Shown here: piece by piece, positions 34,240 to 44,739 of the stretch
Numbering within the stretch: the stretch's first letter is position 1
Layout of the letters: each line of letters starts with the position of its first letter
NCBI GenBank assembly: GCA_963969495.1
Contig: OZ018327.1
Location: 39,449,724 to 39,513,723 of the forward strand
Length of the DNA: 64,000 nucleotides
Source: Ceratothoa steindachneri
Taxonomy: Eukaryota > Arthropoda > Malacostraca > Isopoda > Cymothoidae
Direction of reading: 5' to 3'
Position numbers and translations under genes: made by a program
The notes under the pieces: generated by a model
Seen by the model: the letters and a program-made list of their open reading frames with translations, nothing else
Told to the model about the DNA's origin: nothing
Database searches by the model: none

Positions 34240-35170
34240 TAAAGGCATAAACCCATTAAAAACTAAACAAAATAATCTCAACAGGCATAATCCCAGTAAA
34301 AGTAGAAAAAATCAATTTTAGGAAGAACTCAAAAAGCACATTAAAATAATGAACAAAGTAATCTGAGTGGAGCTTAAACATATTCTAAACAGAACCAAGA
34401 AAAATTAGCCGAATACAACACCATACACGCATAAATCCATTACAAACACAGTAAACCCATGAATCGATAAAAAGTGGGCCTAGAAATCATAGGTGAAACT
34501 CAATAAACGCATAAACTCATTAAATCTGAGCATTGGTAGAACAGAATAAAATTCAATAAACGCGTAACCGCACTTAAACTGAATATAGTAATCTGAGTAG
34601 AGCATAAACCCATTAAACATAGAATTAACCTCAGTAATCTGACGTGAACCGCACTGGTGTAGTTGTTTATAGCTCCCGGGGGGCAAATAGAATCTCTGCT
34701 GGCTCCAACCGGTTGAGAGATTAAGGGACAAAGCCTTTGATCCTACAGCCTATTCTGTAGGACTCGAGAACGGTAGCACAATTAAGTGTGGGCGAGCTTT
34801 CTGTGAGATTTTTCTGAGGGAGCAGGTTACACAATAGAGGAATAAAACCTTTAAAAATTAACTAATTATCTTAAGTGGACAATATGAAAGGCATAAACCA
34901 ATATAAAATTGAAGATAAGAATCTGAACTGCAACACAATAAAAGCAAAAACCCATTAAAAATTGAACAGAATAATCTGAAATGCGACATAATAAAAGCAA
35001 AAAAGCCATTGAAATTTGAACAGAATAATCTGAAATGCAATTAAAAATTGAACAGAGAAATATGAAATGCAACCGAATTAAATACAAAAACCATCTAAAA
35101 ATGTAGTAATTTTAGGGGAACATAATAAACTCATAATCCAATAAAAACTATACTAAGTAATGAGTGGAGC
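34240..35170 (-). repeat. Degenerate ~60-bp satellite, right block
   Basis: Continuation of the array at 32640-33230 with the same phrases (AATCTGAGTGGAGCATAAAC, CATTAAAAATTGAACAGAAT). A GC-richer 150-bp interruption at about 34655-34815 is foreign to the repeat and unassigned. Confidence 0.7.
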
Positions 35171-35174
35171 AGAA

Positions 35175-35800
35175 CCCGAAATTTAAATACATTGGATAAT
35201 TTCCGTCATTTAATATAGTTTTTAATAAATAAATCCGGAATTATTACTGTTATCTTCTTCCAAGCCCAGACAAGCCTTTTTCTAAATTGCTTCCCATTAT
35301 ACTAACATTTTCCTCTATCAAAGCATTTTTCATCGCCATTATCCACTTTCGCGGCCTCCGTTTGTTTCTTCCTGAAATTTCACTCTCGCATTCAGCAAAT
35401 CACCATATACATACATATGTATACATATGAATGCAGCCACGGCCGAAAGTTTTCGGACACCTCGGAAATTTAAAAAAATTAGATAAATGAAGGATGGTAA
35501 AGTTTTTATTTGCATGTTAATATGAATATAAAATTGCAATAAGGTGAAGTAAAGAGCAATCAGTTTTATATGAGTGTCGAGGTATGCCTGTGAAGACTCG
35601 CTCGGCGCAAGGGCGCATAAACAAGCATGGGCAGATAGCCGACCCGAAGCAGACTGTGATATCCTTTGGGGCAATTGATACAGAGTGCGATTTACGGTTG
35701 ACCGGGATTTATCTAATGGCTTTCCAAGTTTCAGTTCAAAGGATAGATAAAGAAAGAAAAAGACCCGAAAATATAATTTTAATATATATAATAAATGGGG
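35175..35800. other. No gene; possible Tc1-type terminal repeat at 35435
   Basis: CAGCCACGGCCGAAAGTTTT CGGACACC near 35433 resembles the CAG..GGCCAAAAGTTT.GGACAC ends of Tc1-like elements. No partner in opposite orientation was found nearby. The open frame at 35584-35886 shows no family resemblance. Confidence 0.35.

Positions 35801-35801
<1 letters not shown>

Positions 35802-35857
<56 letters not shown>
35802..35857. repeat. (TA)n microsatellite
   Basis: A TA run of 56 bp. Confidence 0.95.
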
Positions 35858-35859
<2 letters not shown>

Positions 35860-36970
35860 AAAAAGCGGGAACAAATTACTCGATAAAGATAGTTAATTGT
35901 GACAATTTATAATATGAGAGAGTTAAGCGGGAGTGGCAGAATTAACGTTAACTCGAACAAAAGATATCAATTACGATTGAGCGGGAAGTCAATTCAAAGG
36001 TGGATGCGGATGACGATTGACGGGGTGTAATCGGGGGATTACAACACAAGATCGCTTTACTTGAAAGCGTGGTGGTGATCTGAGCGAGAGAAGACCAACG
36101 GCACAGGTCTTCGAGAATATTCTTCGAGGAGTCCTTATGAGGACTCGTAGTTTTGGTTACTTCTTGTTTTAAAATGAGATTTCCTCTGCTCCAGAGAGAT
36201 GTTATCTCAACTCAAGACGATTCTGCGGATCAGCAGGGAGTCTCAGACTCGATGAAATGGGAATCTTGAAGGGGTTCCGAGATAGGTGGCCGCACAATTT
36301 TCCAGGAACAAGGGGGCTCGATAGCTTTCTTCTGAACAGGGGCTAAAGCTTCACGAAGGAAGATCTGCTAGAGAGATCTTACGATGAGGTACGACTCGAA
36401 CGGGGGTTGCTGGACTTCGCTGGGGAACAAACAAACGGCATGAACAGATGGACTGGTGGACTCTCAATCTCCTCGAGGAATGGCGGACTCCGCGTTAAAT
36501 AGCCGGGTGGCCGGTCCGATAGATAGCCTCAGGGCATGGCCGTCCCTAGAGGATTCTCGACGTCAGTCTATGCAAACTTACTTCGAGATAAAGAGTCGGA
36601 TCGGACAGTGAAATTTGCCTCATGATATAGGGGTAGGGATAGTACGGCTTCTTTTGTTGGGGAATAGACATGCCTGGAAAGCATGGGGTGAGAAATCGGC
36701 GTTATCGCGGGGAAGGGGGGAGCGTCCGAAAGTAAATACAGCTGGGTCGGATGACTCAGCGCAGGACTGCTTCCTTCTCGAAGATTCTAAACTTCCCACG
36801 CCAAGTAGCACGTGGTTTAGAGCGAAGGGATTTCCTTTCACGCTAGTCCTTCGAGGGCATCCCCTCACAATGATAAAAAAAATAAAAAAGAATTAACAAA
36901 TATAAAATTTCCCAAAACGTAACGTCAGCAACATAAGGAGATTAATTTCTGTGAAAAATACAGCAAAACC
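35860..36970. other. GC-richer unassigned segment
   Basis: About 36000-36870 is markedly more GC-rich than its flanks and full of short palindromes (GAGAATATTCTTC near 36113, GTCCTTATGAGGAC near 36130, GGGGGATTAC near 36030). The composition resembles a long terminal repeat or untranslated region of a retroelement, but I find no TG..CA ends and no coding match. Two overlapping open frames at 36615-36896 on opposite strands show no domain. Confidence 0.4.
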
Positions 36971-36974
36971 AAAC

Positions 36975-37560
36975 TGAGACAGGAAGCTCACTAGCGTCTA
37001 GAGAGTCTCCTGACAGTGATGAGAACATTTATTCTTCGAAACATGGTCTCCACGATGATGCGAGAACAGAGCGTTGTGATGTTGGCCCACTCCTCATGGA
37101 TGACTACCTTCCTTTGCCCTTTTAGAGGGTGGCTGACAACGTCTTACGGCATCTGAGGTGTCCAATTCTTCATCGTGAGAGTGTTGCTCTGGAGCCACTG
37201 AATAGTGGGCACAAACTCGTGACATTGGGTATTGTCTTGCTCAAAAATCACATTCTGAGCATTTCTGGAGAGGTCTCCGGGTGAAGGTAGCATGCAATCT
37301 CTCAGGGCATCTTGCTACTTCTCTGAATTCATGGTACCATCAAAACCGGTGAGACGACCCATCTCTGAACTTAGGTCGTCCAGAAAAAAGTTGGTCTTGG
37401 ATGTTTTCACTCTCTCGGATCCTCTCTAACATTTCTGCAGCACCGGAATGTGATCAACGATGGACCCTCCGGGTAAGTAGTCGATAACTTAGACCTTCCT
37501 CGTGCTGTGTGCGTATCAGATTTCTTTCCTCCGCAGTAGAGTTACTTGTTTTTGGCATTA
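36975..37560 (-). pseudogene. Tc1-like transposase with large internal deletion
   Basis: From 37558 on the minus strand: MPKTSNSTAEERNLIRTQHE then EGLSYRLLTRRVH, the N-terminal helix-turn-helix of Tc1-like transposases, followed by RESENIQDQLFSGRPK (GRP hinge). Further down, 37245-37130 reads IFEQDNTQCHEFVPTIQWLQ and WTPQMP, the second acid segment (QDN.PKH) and a worn form of WP.QSPDLNP. The end reads HEEWANITT then VETMFRRI (37110-37010). The first catalytic acid and much of the core are missing or scrambled, and stops occur. It is an inactive remnant. Confidence 0.65.
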
Positions 37561-37564
37561 TCAT

Positions 37565-37820
37565 ATCACTATCAAACCTTGTTGACAGAGTGTAGCAGCT
37601 AACATCCTTGCTAGCTCCTACAAAAGTATAATTCCCCGTCTGAGAGATTACTCATCTCGCTTCCATTAATTTTACCACTCTTAGTTTACCCTGAAATACC
37701 GGTTGCCTATTCTCATTTTTACTCAATTAGAATCTAACACGTGACTCCTCTATTCTCATTCCTCATTCTTATAAAGCATTGGTTGGTGAAGATCTAAGCT
37801 TAACATTCCTATCAACCAGA

Positions 37821-37822
<2 letters not shown>
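37565..37822. other. Spacer, no gene
   Basis: Short stretch between the Tc1 remnant and the (TA)n run; nothing recognised. Confidence 0.5.

Positions 37823-37882
<60 letters not shown>
37823..37882. repeat. (TA)n microsatellite at a PLE boundary
   Basis: A 60-bp TA run whose right edge coincides exactly with the breakpoint of the PLE fragment at 37883. Confidence 0.95.
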
Positions 37883-37885
<3 letters not shown>

Positions 37886-38030
37886 TTATTAAAGTCAACA
37901 GGTGCGGCAGCGTTATTGATTTTGATTTGCAATTTCTTGATTTGCCTTACAAATCTCTTAACAGGATCTTCGACCGCAGTGGGCCATCTTCAGGGAAATA
38001 TGGTAGTAACTCTAATAATTTTACGTCTTA
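37883..38030 (-). mobile_element. PLE 5' fragment (inverted relative of 62850-63050)
   Basis: The complement reads GAGTTACTACCATATTTCCC, TGAAGATGGCCCACTGCGGTC, GAAGATCCTGTTAAGAGATT and ends with GACTTTAATAACGC. The same wording runs along 62853-63041 on the plus strand, but about 60 bp (between two TCGAAGA-type direct repeats) are missing here. The fragment is cut at the (TA)n run. On its upstream side it directly follows the 3' end of LINE A. Confidence 0.8.
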
Positions 38031-38034
38031 CGTC

Positions 38035-38316
38035 TTGAAAAAGTTAGAAGTTAAATTTAGATAGTTAGACTAGAGTGGATAGTGATCGTTAGAGTGCAGT
38101 GGTGAAGTGGAATGAGTAAGAGTAGTGAAGTTTGCTGGGTGACCAGCCTCCATTTGTCTTCTTATCTTCATTTCTTTTATCCTATCATTTGCTCAATTGG
38201 TTAGGGGCTCTTACGCTTCTATTATTCTTATGAGAATGTCTCCTCTTCTGTTTGAGTTTTCGCCCTCGTTGGTGACTCTTTTACGCTTTTTTTTGTTTTC
38301 TGAAGGGATTCTTATG
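38035..38316 (-). other. LINE A 3' untranslated region
   Basis: This segment lies between the ORF2 end and the PLE fragment. Its complement has CACTATCCACTCTAGTCTAA near 38060-38080, similar to the CTACCACTATCC phrase close to the 3' ends of the plus-strand LINE copies. The two hairpin motifs of those copies are not evident. Confidence 0.45.
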
Positions 38317-39644
38317 CTATCTAATTATTGGTGCTGGGTTAGCAACATTCAATGGTTTACCACTCCTGAAGTTTCCTCCATTGGTTGCTTTGTGTTCTAT
38401 TGGAATTTCTATCTTCCTTTTTTTTTCTTCGTTCAGAAGTGTCTCTAATTTGTCCCATATTTGGACCGCTCTCTTATGTAGGGATACATTTACTGGTTCC
38501 ATCCCTATTTCATGGTGCAGATCTATCTGTCTCTTGCCTTCTCTCCTTCTTGTATTTGTAATCAGCAGTACGTCGCTGTTCTGTACCCTCTGTAATTTCA
38601 CGTTGTTGGTTTTACTTAGATTGTTGAGTGGAATTGCGGGATATAATAATACTGACTTACACAAAAGGTTGTATATTTTGATTTTATTTTTTGTATTTAG
38701 GTCTTTTAACTGGTAGAGTTTCGTTAAGTTGGCTTTTGCTAGTTTGATTCTTTCGGTGGTGTGTTTTAGATACCCGCTCGACGTTATCTTTAGACCTAGT
38801 ACCTTGCCTTCCTTTTGGTATCTGTATCTTTCCTCATTAATCATAGCTCGCGATGTTTTTCTACGTCCTATAGGAATAATGGTTTGCGTTTGTCCTTAAC
38901 TTCCATTTCCTTTCGAAGTTATTTATGTTCTCGATTTCTGCCGTGGTGATCCTGGCTGCTGTTGGTGGATTACTGCCAGTGCCGTCTTGGTACTTCTACC
39001 TTTCCTGAACCCGTGTTGTTGACTAGGAATTAAATCATTGTCTTCTAAATGTTGGTTCAATCTCCTGCCAATCAATCTTTCAAGTAGTTTGGCCACTGTT
39101 TCCAGAAGAATTATCGGTCTGAAGTTTCCTGGTTGGTCAGGGGGCTTGCCTGGTTTGCGCAAAATACTATTTTTCCTTTTTTCAGGGTATCAGGGAAATA
39201 CCCGGCGCTTATTGCCGCATTAAAAATTTCTACTATTTTAGCAAGAAATGTACTTGGTGCTCTTATCAGGTTTTCGCGGGATATCCCTGTGTCTCCAGGA
39301 GCTCTTTGCTTGGTTTGGTTTAGAATACTTTTAAATTCATCAAGTGTTATTGGGTCTACTCCTTGTTCCAACATTACTGTATCAGAAGCAGAGTGATTGG
39401 GTGTTATTTCTTCTCTATTTCTGTCCATCTCTTCAACTATTCTGAGTTCTTGGTCGCGATCAAAGTTTTCGTTTTCTTCGGGTGAAATGTTGAAAACGTT
39501 GTACCAATGTTCTCTAAACGCGGCCTCAATTTCTTCTGGTTCTAGCGCATCTACTCCATTGTCCTTGATGGCTATTTTTGTTATCGGCTTCCTGTTTTCT
39601 CTCACCATTCTGATCTTTTGCCAAAATTGTGTAGGACTTATCAC
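38317..39644 (-). pseudogene. LINE A ORF2, reverse transcriptase part (central deletion)
   Basis: From 39644 on the minus strand the linker (MISPTQFWQKIRMVRENRKP) leads to FKSILNQTKQRAPGDTGISR, then KPPDQPGNFRPIILLETVAK and QQHGFRKGRSTKTALAVI (about 39155-38960), the first RT blocks. About 38960 the sequence jumps to ARITTAEIENINNFERKWKL (38957-38890 in other frames), skipping the blocks with AFDKVW, GVPQG..LSP and YADD. The C-terminal part follows (GKVLGLKITSSGYLKHTTER, LQRVQNSDVLLITNTRRREG, 38805-38540). Without the catalytic aspartates it cannot copy RNA. Frame changes occur at the deletion and near 39110-39160. Confidence 0.85.
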
Positions 39645-39706
39645 CTAGTCTATCTCGTCTATTATCTGGTTCCATCTTATGCCTCTTTCCCTCATAATTG
39701 TTGTAG

Positions 39707-40696
39707 TCATTTCCATTCTAGTGTTAAGAGGTGTTCTCTATCACCTCTTCCTGGACCAAGTCGCTCTATCTTTTCTCTTAGGTTTAAGTATCTATTTTCT
39801 AAATCTGCTATTTGCGGCGTATATCGATGATGTGGTAATGTTCTGAATGTCGCTCTGGGTATATGCTTTTTGTCTGTGTCTATTAGCTTTTTCATCACGT
39901 TTTTTAGTGCTTCATCTATCTCTTCTAGGGTTGCTTCGCTTAAATTTGGTTGCTGGTAATCAGATAGGTCTTCGGCGTAGCCGTGCCAGTTAGTGTTTTT
40001 AAATCTCTTTCTGACTGGGCATTTAATTTGTATAGGGTCTGCTGACAATGTTACTACCACCATTTCGTGATCGCTGATGGTGGGAGGGCCTCTTTCTATC
40101 AGATAGTTATATTCGAACTTAGGGAAAGTTAGCACGATATCTGGTTTAGTTGCTTTTCTTAATCCGATATACGTAGGGAATTCCGGTCCGATCCTCTCAA
40201 CTATGTCTCTTGCTATTAGCAGATCTACATTTCTTCCTCTGTTGTTGATATTGGTTGTGTATCCTGAGGCTCTGGTTCGGGCGTTCAAATCTCCCAGGAA
40301 TAGTACTTGATCATTTTGTACAAATACCTCTAAGAAACTATGCATAGGTACGTACCCTCTCCTTGGGGATTGGTACCCTGCCATAATTATTAAGTCTCCG
40401 GTACCCGTCCTTACTTTGATGGCTAAATAGGCTTCATCTAATTCCTTCAATCTCGTAAATTTTATGTCGTTTCGGACGGCTATGGCTACACCGTCGTAGA
40501 TTATGTATTCTGTAGTCTTGTAGATCGTAGTATAATTTAAGATTTTAATGGGGTTTATTTCCGGATTGATGTTGATTTCATTTAGTAGGATGATCTCGGG
40601 GTCAAGTTTAAAATATGAGTTGCAATGTGAGTGTCTTTTGCCATCCCAACCCAACACATTATGACTTATTATTTTGAGCTTTCTTTTCCTTTCCAT
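39707..40696 (-). CDS. LINE A ORF2, endonuclease part (intact frame)
   Basis: An open frame of 329 codons from the start ATG at 40696. It is an endonuclease/exonuclease/phosphatase-type domain that nicks target DNA to prime reverse transcription. Key positions are all present: N13 (SHNVLGW), E40 (LLNEI), Y108 (GYQSPRR), D136 and N138 (GDLNAR), D186 (PDIVLT) and S208-D209-H210. GRN at 154-156 and IGPEFPTYIG at 169-178 are shared with copies B, D and F. After about residue 230 comes the linker to the RT. The frame ends at 39707 with a stop before the RT part, so the ORF2 polyprotein is cut in two. It is the best preserved enzyme domain of the cluster. Confidence 0.85.
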   Translation of the reverse strand: MERKRKLKIISHNVLGWDGKRHSHCNSYFKLDPEIILLNEININPEINPIKILNYTTIYKTTEYIIYDGVAIAVRNDIKFTRLKELDEAYLAIKVRTGTGDLIIMAGYQSPRRGYVPMHSFLEVFVQNDQVLFLGDLNARTRASGYTTNINNRGRNVDLLIARDIVERIGPEFPTYIGLRKATKPDIVLTFPKFEYNYLIERGPPTISDHEMVVVTLSADPIQIKCPVRKRFKNTNWHGYAEDLSDYQQPNLSEATLEEIDEALKNVMKKLIDTDKKHIPRATFRTLPHHRYTPQIADLENRYLNLREKIERLGPGRGDREHLLTLEWK

Positions 40697-40739
40697 TTTG
40701 TAACCTATTGTTCCAGTGAAAGTCTTCTCTCGGATTTCT

Positions 40740-42244
40740 TTAGCTCTCTTTCGCAGGGGGACTTTGTCCGACCACTTCTTTTCTTTTTAAACTCTTCTTT
40801 TTTATGGTAAAGCATATTTCTTCCGGGATTATTATTTCTCCGCTCAATAGGCTTTTGTGGACTTCGTTATCCGAATGCTGGCCTTCGAATTCATACTTAA
40901 AGTGACCTTTCTTAATTCCTGTGATAATTTCTTTATTGTTTCCTATCGGGAAGGGTCTATCCTCGGGGGCGTATACTCTCAGATTTATGCACCTTTTTTC
41001 CTTATATTCTTGCTGGGATTGTTGGTGGGGCTCCTCGTACCCTGTTTGTTCATTTTGCATCATTTTGGGATTCGGAGCTGCTTGCCTTGGCTACTGGTAA
41101 TTCTACTTCCATTCCCAATTCCTCTTCCTATGGTTGCCTATTCCTAAGTCTAGGATCTCTTTGTAACCCTGGACTGATGCCAGACAATTGGATGGAGGGT
41201 TCATTATCACCTGAATGTGTATGGGTTTCCGGCGCTGAGTATTTGATGTTCAATACGTCCGCCGATTGCGGGTTGTCCGGGAACCACATAGGTTCTAACC
41301 CGTTATTGCTAAGCATTTGGTTAAGTTCTTGGGAATAGGTTCCAGGGTTCGCAACATTCATGACGTGGGCATGTAGTATGCACGCCAGTATGTTTATAGA
41401 TTTCTCCTGCTTAAGCTCTTATTATTTTTTGATGGTACTATCTGTTCCGCTGTTGCCTTAGCTACTTTGGCGTAGGTTAGTTTTTTCTTCTCTTCCTCAA
41501 GTCTTGCATTCTCTCTTCTTTTCTTTTCAATAATCTCTTTCTTTATGGGACAGGCCATCGCCATTCTGCGGTGTTTTCTGCCACAGTTGGCGCACTTTTT
41601 TTCTTGGCTCGTGCAATCTCTCCATGTGTGCAAGGTTGAGCTGCATTCAAGGCATTTTATTTCTCCTTTTTGGGGCAGTCTTTAGACGTATGCTGGTCTA
41701 AGGTGAAGCAGCAGAAGCAAGTAAGAACATTGATGAACTCATCGCTTTTTATTTGGTCCTGGGTTATTTTAAGGTTGAATGCCAACAGGCCTTTCTCCCT
41801 CGCCTTACGTGCCATGATTGTTTCTCTGAATACGACTTTGAATACATGGGTGTACTCTTGATTGGTGTTTTTGTTCTTGAACTTCATGACTTCCTTAACT
41901 TTAGCCCATTCTTTTCTTTGTTCAATTTCAACTTTTATTTCTGATGCCGTATGTTCCCCTATCCACGTATCAATCTGTCGACAGTATATGGCCTTTTGGG
42001 CCTCCACTTGTGGCCGAACTTTGACTTCTAATCCGATTTTGGGGAATACTGAAGTAGCTTTCTCAATAAGCAGTTTGTCCATGTCTTTTTCAGTTTGGCA
42101 GTTGGCCACATAACTGGTTGAGTAATCTAAGAGACGGATAAGTACTATTCCTAGTTCTCCATATATTGCGTTGAATACTTGAGTAGGCTCGGGTTTGTGT
42201 GATCCTTTTATGGTTCGAAAAGGGAGCCTTTTCGTCAATTCCAT
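40740..42244 (-). pseudogene. LINE A ORF1 (zinc-knuckle protein), frameshifted
   Basis: Four consecutive pieces on the minus strand: 42244-41657 (MELTKRLPFRTIKGSHKPEP ... CFCCFTLDQHTSKDC), 41633-41394 (start of the next knuckles: HTWRDC, CANCGRKHRRMAMAC), 41361-41128 (NVANPGTYSQELNQMLSNNG then MWFPDNP) and 41063-40740 (INLRVYAPEDRPFPIGN, KKGHFKYEFEG). There are three knuckles, CX2CX5HX4C, CX2CX4HX4C and CX2CX3HX6C. The protein would bind the LINE RNA. The first frameshift lies in the run CCAAAAAGG near 41665: one frame gives PKKEK-stop, the other continues GEIKCLECSSTLHTW. At least two more shifts follow. Confidence 0.8.
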
Positions 42245-42245
42245 T

Positions 42246-42575
42246 CTTCTAGTCGAGCTTCTTCTTTTTCCTCATTTTGTGTTCTAAGATGAAAAAGTAA
42301 GAAAAAACGAAGAAACAAAAAAGTTAGAGGGTGCGGCTGAAATCCAGTTATTCTTCTGGCTTATTCCGCTAGCCTGTCGGTGAACCCTACTAACCTGCCT
42401 GACGCCTAGCCCTATCAGTTTTTGCTCCACTCAACAAGGATCCGCCGCTCACACGGGTACTAACCCGGTTCGGGCTAAGCTTCGGCCTGCACCGAGTAAG
42501 CCGCCCGGTTCAGATATGGCTCCTGTCCTTGAGAGTATATATGGAGACTCAGCTTCCCTAACGGACACGCCAATC
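42246..42575 (-). other. LINE A 5' region
   Basis: A GC-richer leader upstream of ORF1 (complement includes GAACCGGGCGGCTTACTCGG and GAACCGGGTTAGTACCCGTG). No sequence similarity to the 317-bp 5' units of copies D and F is evident, so A may use a different promoter region. Confidence 0.45.
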
Positions 42576-42577
42576 AT

Positions 42578-42712
42578 GGCACAGGAAAATTTTAAAGGGA
42601 AAACTATATGTTACAAAAACGAATATAACGGGGAGGATGAGATTTTTATATCTAGATTTTAGGTAAACGAGGTAATGACAAAGGGAGGTCGGGGAACGGC
42701 ACATGAAAATTT
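42578..42712. repeat. Direct repeat GGCACAKGAAAATTTT around a 100-bp segment
   Basis: GGCACAGGAAAATTTT at about 42578 and GGCACATGAAAATTTT at about 42698 flank a segment that belongs to neither LINE A nor LINE B. They lie at the A/B boundary and may be a target-site duplication or slippage product. Confidence 0.5.
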
Positions 42713-44733
42713 TTTAAGGAGGTCGATGGTGAAGACCAGGTAAAGCAGGGGACTCAGACAGCTTCCCTGGGAAACGCTCGCCTTGAATTCGAATTCAGGA
42801 CCTTTGTGTTCTTTGATCATGATACAGGCCCTTCTGTCCATGATGAAGTCACAAAGATCCTTTCCAGGACTGGGTTTAGCTGGAGGCCTAGGATCTTGTA
42901 TTGTAGTCCTCTCAGCCAAACCTTGTCGAAGGCCTTCTGCACGTCCTTCATCACGATGTCTACATAATGACCCTTCGCTCGGCAGTGTGCTATCTTTTCT
43001 GTTAGGAGCGCCAGGGCCGTTTTAGTGCCCCATTTCGGTCTGAACCCATGTTGTTGTGCGTTGTGCGCTTCCAACTCGTCGAGTTGATTTTGTAGCCTGT
43101 TGGCTATAATCTTCTCGAAGATCTTGCTGCGTATTTCTAAGAGAGAGATTAAGCGATAGTTAGCTACTTGGTCTGGGGGCTTATTCCGTTTCAGGATAAA
43201 GATGATTTTTTCCACCTTATATCTGTCTGGGAATTAGCCTGTATTCAGGGATGCATTCATGATGTTCACCATGCCCTCAATAATTTGCCGTGGGGCATTC
43301 ACTAAATTGTTCTTAGTGAGCCCAGACCAACCGGAGGCCCTTTGTTTGAAGGACCTTATGGTGTTAATGGTCTCTTCTGTGGTGATAGGGCACCCGTGGT
43401 CAACCATCTCTCTCTCTCTCCATCTAGATACTTGCGGTTGTGGGTGGGTCCAATTTATTATCGCTCCGAGGTCCTCGAGCAGTTGGTCTTCGAAGTCCTG
43501 GTCGAAATCGTCGTTTTACTCAGGTGAGATTGCAAAGACCTCTTTCCAGTAGCTCCTGAATCTCCTTTCTAGGGAATTCGGATCCTCTATGATGATGTCG
43601 CCTTCCTTTATTTTTATCCCAGGCCTTGGAGGCAATTCCCTAAGTCTTCGGATGCTATTCCAAAAATTTACAAGATTTCTCTCCCTGTCTAGTCTGCCTA
43701 TGATATCGTCCCAGATTTCCTTCTGTTTCTCGAGGATTATGTTTTTTTTATTTCCTCGCTTAGCTGTCTCATTCGGGATTTCTTTACCCGGGTTGGGCCT
43801 GTCCTACCGACTTCCTAGTAGATTTCCCTGTGTTCCCTAGCGATATCCCCCATTTCGTCCACCTAGGTTGTGGAAGCATTTTGTACGAGATTCTGGGTAC
43901 GCCTCTTTCGTCAGCTTGAATGAGGAGATTCGTGATTTTATCGATCTCCGCATCAATTTCCTCATGATTTACCTCACCCCGGTCAGCCGGCTGATAGGTG
44001 CTGAGCATTTCTCTGTACTGCTCCCAGTTAGCTTTCGCGTAACTTTCCTAAGTGGGACAGGCTTGAGCATTGGCGCAAGCGAAATGGTGGTAATAATTGG
44101 GATATGATCGCTTTGGACCCCTGGGCCAGGGGCGTTGGCGATGTAGAAGGGGAATTCCGGACTTACCAACACAATCTCGGTTTTGTCGCCGAGCATCGTG
44201 TTAGATAAGTTGGGAAGTCAGGTCCTACTCTCAGGATCCTATTTCTTTCAAATAGTAGCTCCAGGTTTCGTCCCCTTTGGTCTACGCGCATGTAGCAAGA
44301 TGCATGGCAGAGGGAGTTTAGATCCACGCCTAGAAACGCTAGCCTTTTGTGCCCGAAGAGGGTGAAAAAGTTGTTGATCGGTAGGTACTGTCGCCTGGGT
44401 GGCTGGTAGGCTGCCGCCAAAGTTAGGCCTCCAACCAGGGTCGGGATCTCGAACGCCAGTAATGATTCGTCTAAGTCCGGTAGTGTCCTAAATTTTATGT
44501 TTTTTTCTGATTGCGATGGCTGCGCCATCGTATCTTTCTTGCGTGTGGTTCTTTCGTATTACTGTTTAATTGTGTATTTTTATGGCGTCTGTGATTGTGT
44601 TGATGCCGTGTTCCGATATGAGAATGATGTCCGGGTCCACCGTACGGAAGATATTACCGTAAGCAATGGCCTTTCCCTTCCATCCATTTACATTCAGTGT
44701 GAGTATTTTTAAAGCGTTGTTTGTGTTTTCCAT
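42713..44733 (-). pseudogene. LINE B ORF2, endonuclease and partial RT
   Basis: A start ATG at 44733 leads to ALKILTLNVNGWKGKA. After frameshifts: RTLPDLDESLLAFEIPTLVG, AYQPPRRQYLPINNFFTLFG, FLGVDLNSLCH (44360-44310), RVGPDFPTYL, and PGVQSDHIPIITT (SDH, near 44110). The RT part reads NKPPDQVANYRLISLLEI, QQHGFRPKWGTKTALALLTE, DVQKAFDKVWLRGLQYKI (43180-42890, first catalytic Asp in DVQKAFD), then FEFKASVSQGSCLSPLLYLV. It ends there, so the YADD pair is absent. The endonuclease still shows DLN and SDH, but stops and shifts disable it. Confidence 0.8.
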
Positions 44734-44739
44734 GTTCTT

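Larger units (their letters stand above)
38035..42575 (-). mobile_element. LINE copy A, near full length, Jockey-like
   Basis: Read on the minus strand: 5' region (42575-42246), zinc-knuckle ORF1 (42244-40740), ORF2 with endonuclease (40696-39707) and reverse transcriptase (39644-38317), then the 3' region. There is no RNase H domain. The organisation (CCHC ORF1, apurinic-type endonuclease, RT) fits the Jockey group. It lies head to tail after copy B in minus orientation. It is damaged by frameshifts in ORF1 and an RT deletion. Confidence 0.8.

Noticed and set aside
36615..36896. Two overlapping frames of 82-93 codons on opposite strands as a host gene
   Set aside because: No domain, no start context, and the segment looks like untranslated retroelement DNA.
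38381..39830. Plus-strand open frames of 60-111 codons across 38.4-39.8 kb
   Set aside because: Antisense shadows of LINE A ORF2, which has clear RT and endonuclease motifs on the minus strand.
41640..41690. Programmed ribosomal frameshift in LINE A ORF1 at CCAAAAAGG
   Set aside because: Further frameshifts in the same ORF and in other copies point to ordinary indels in A runs; no conserved downstream structure is visible.
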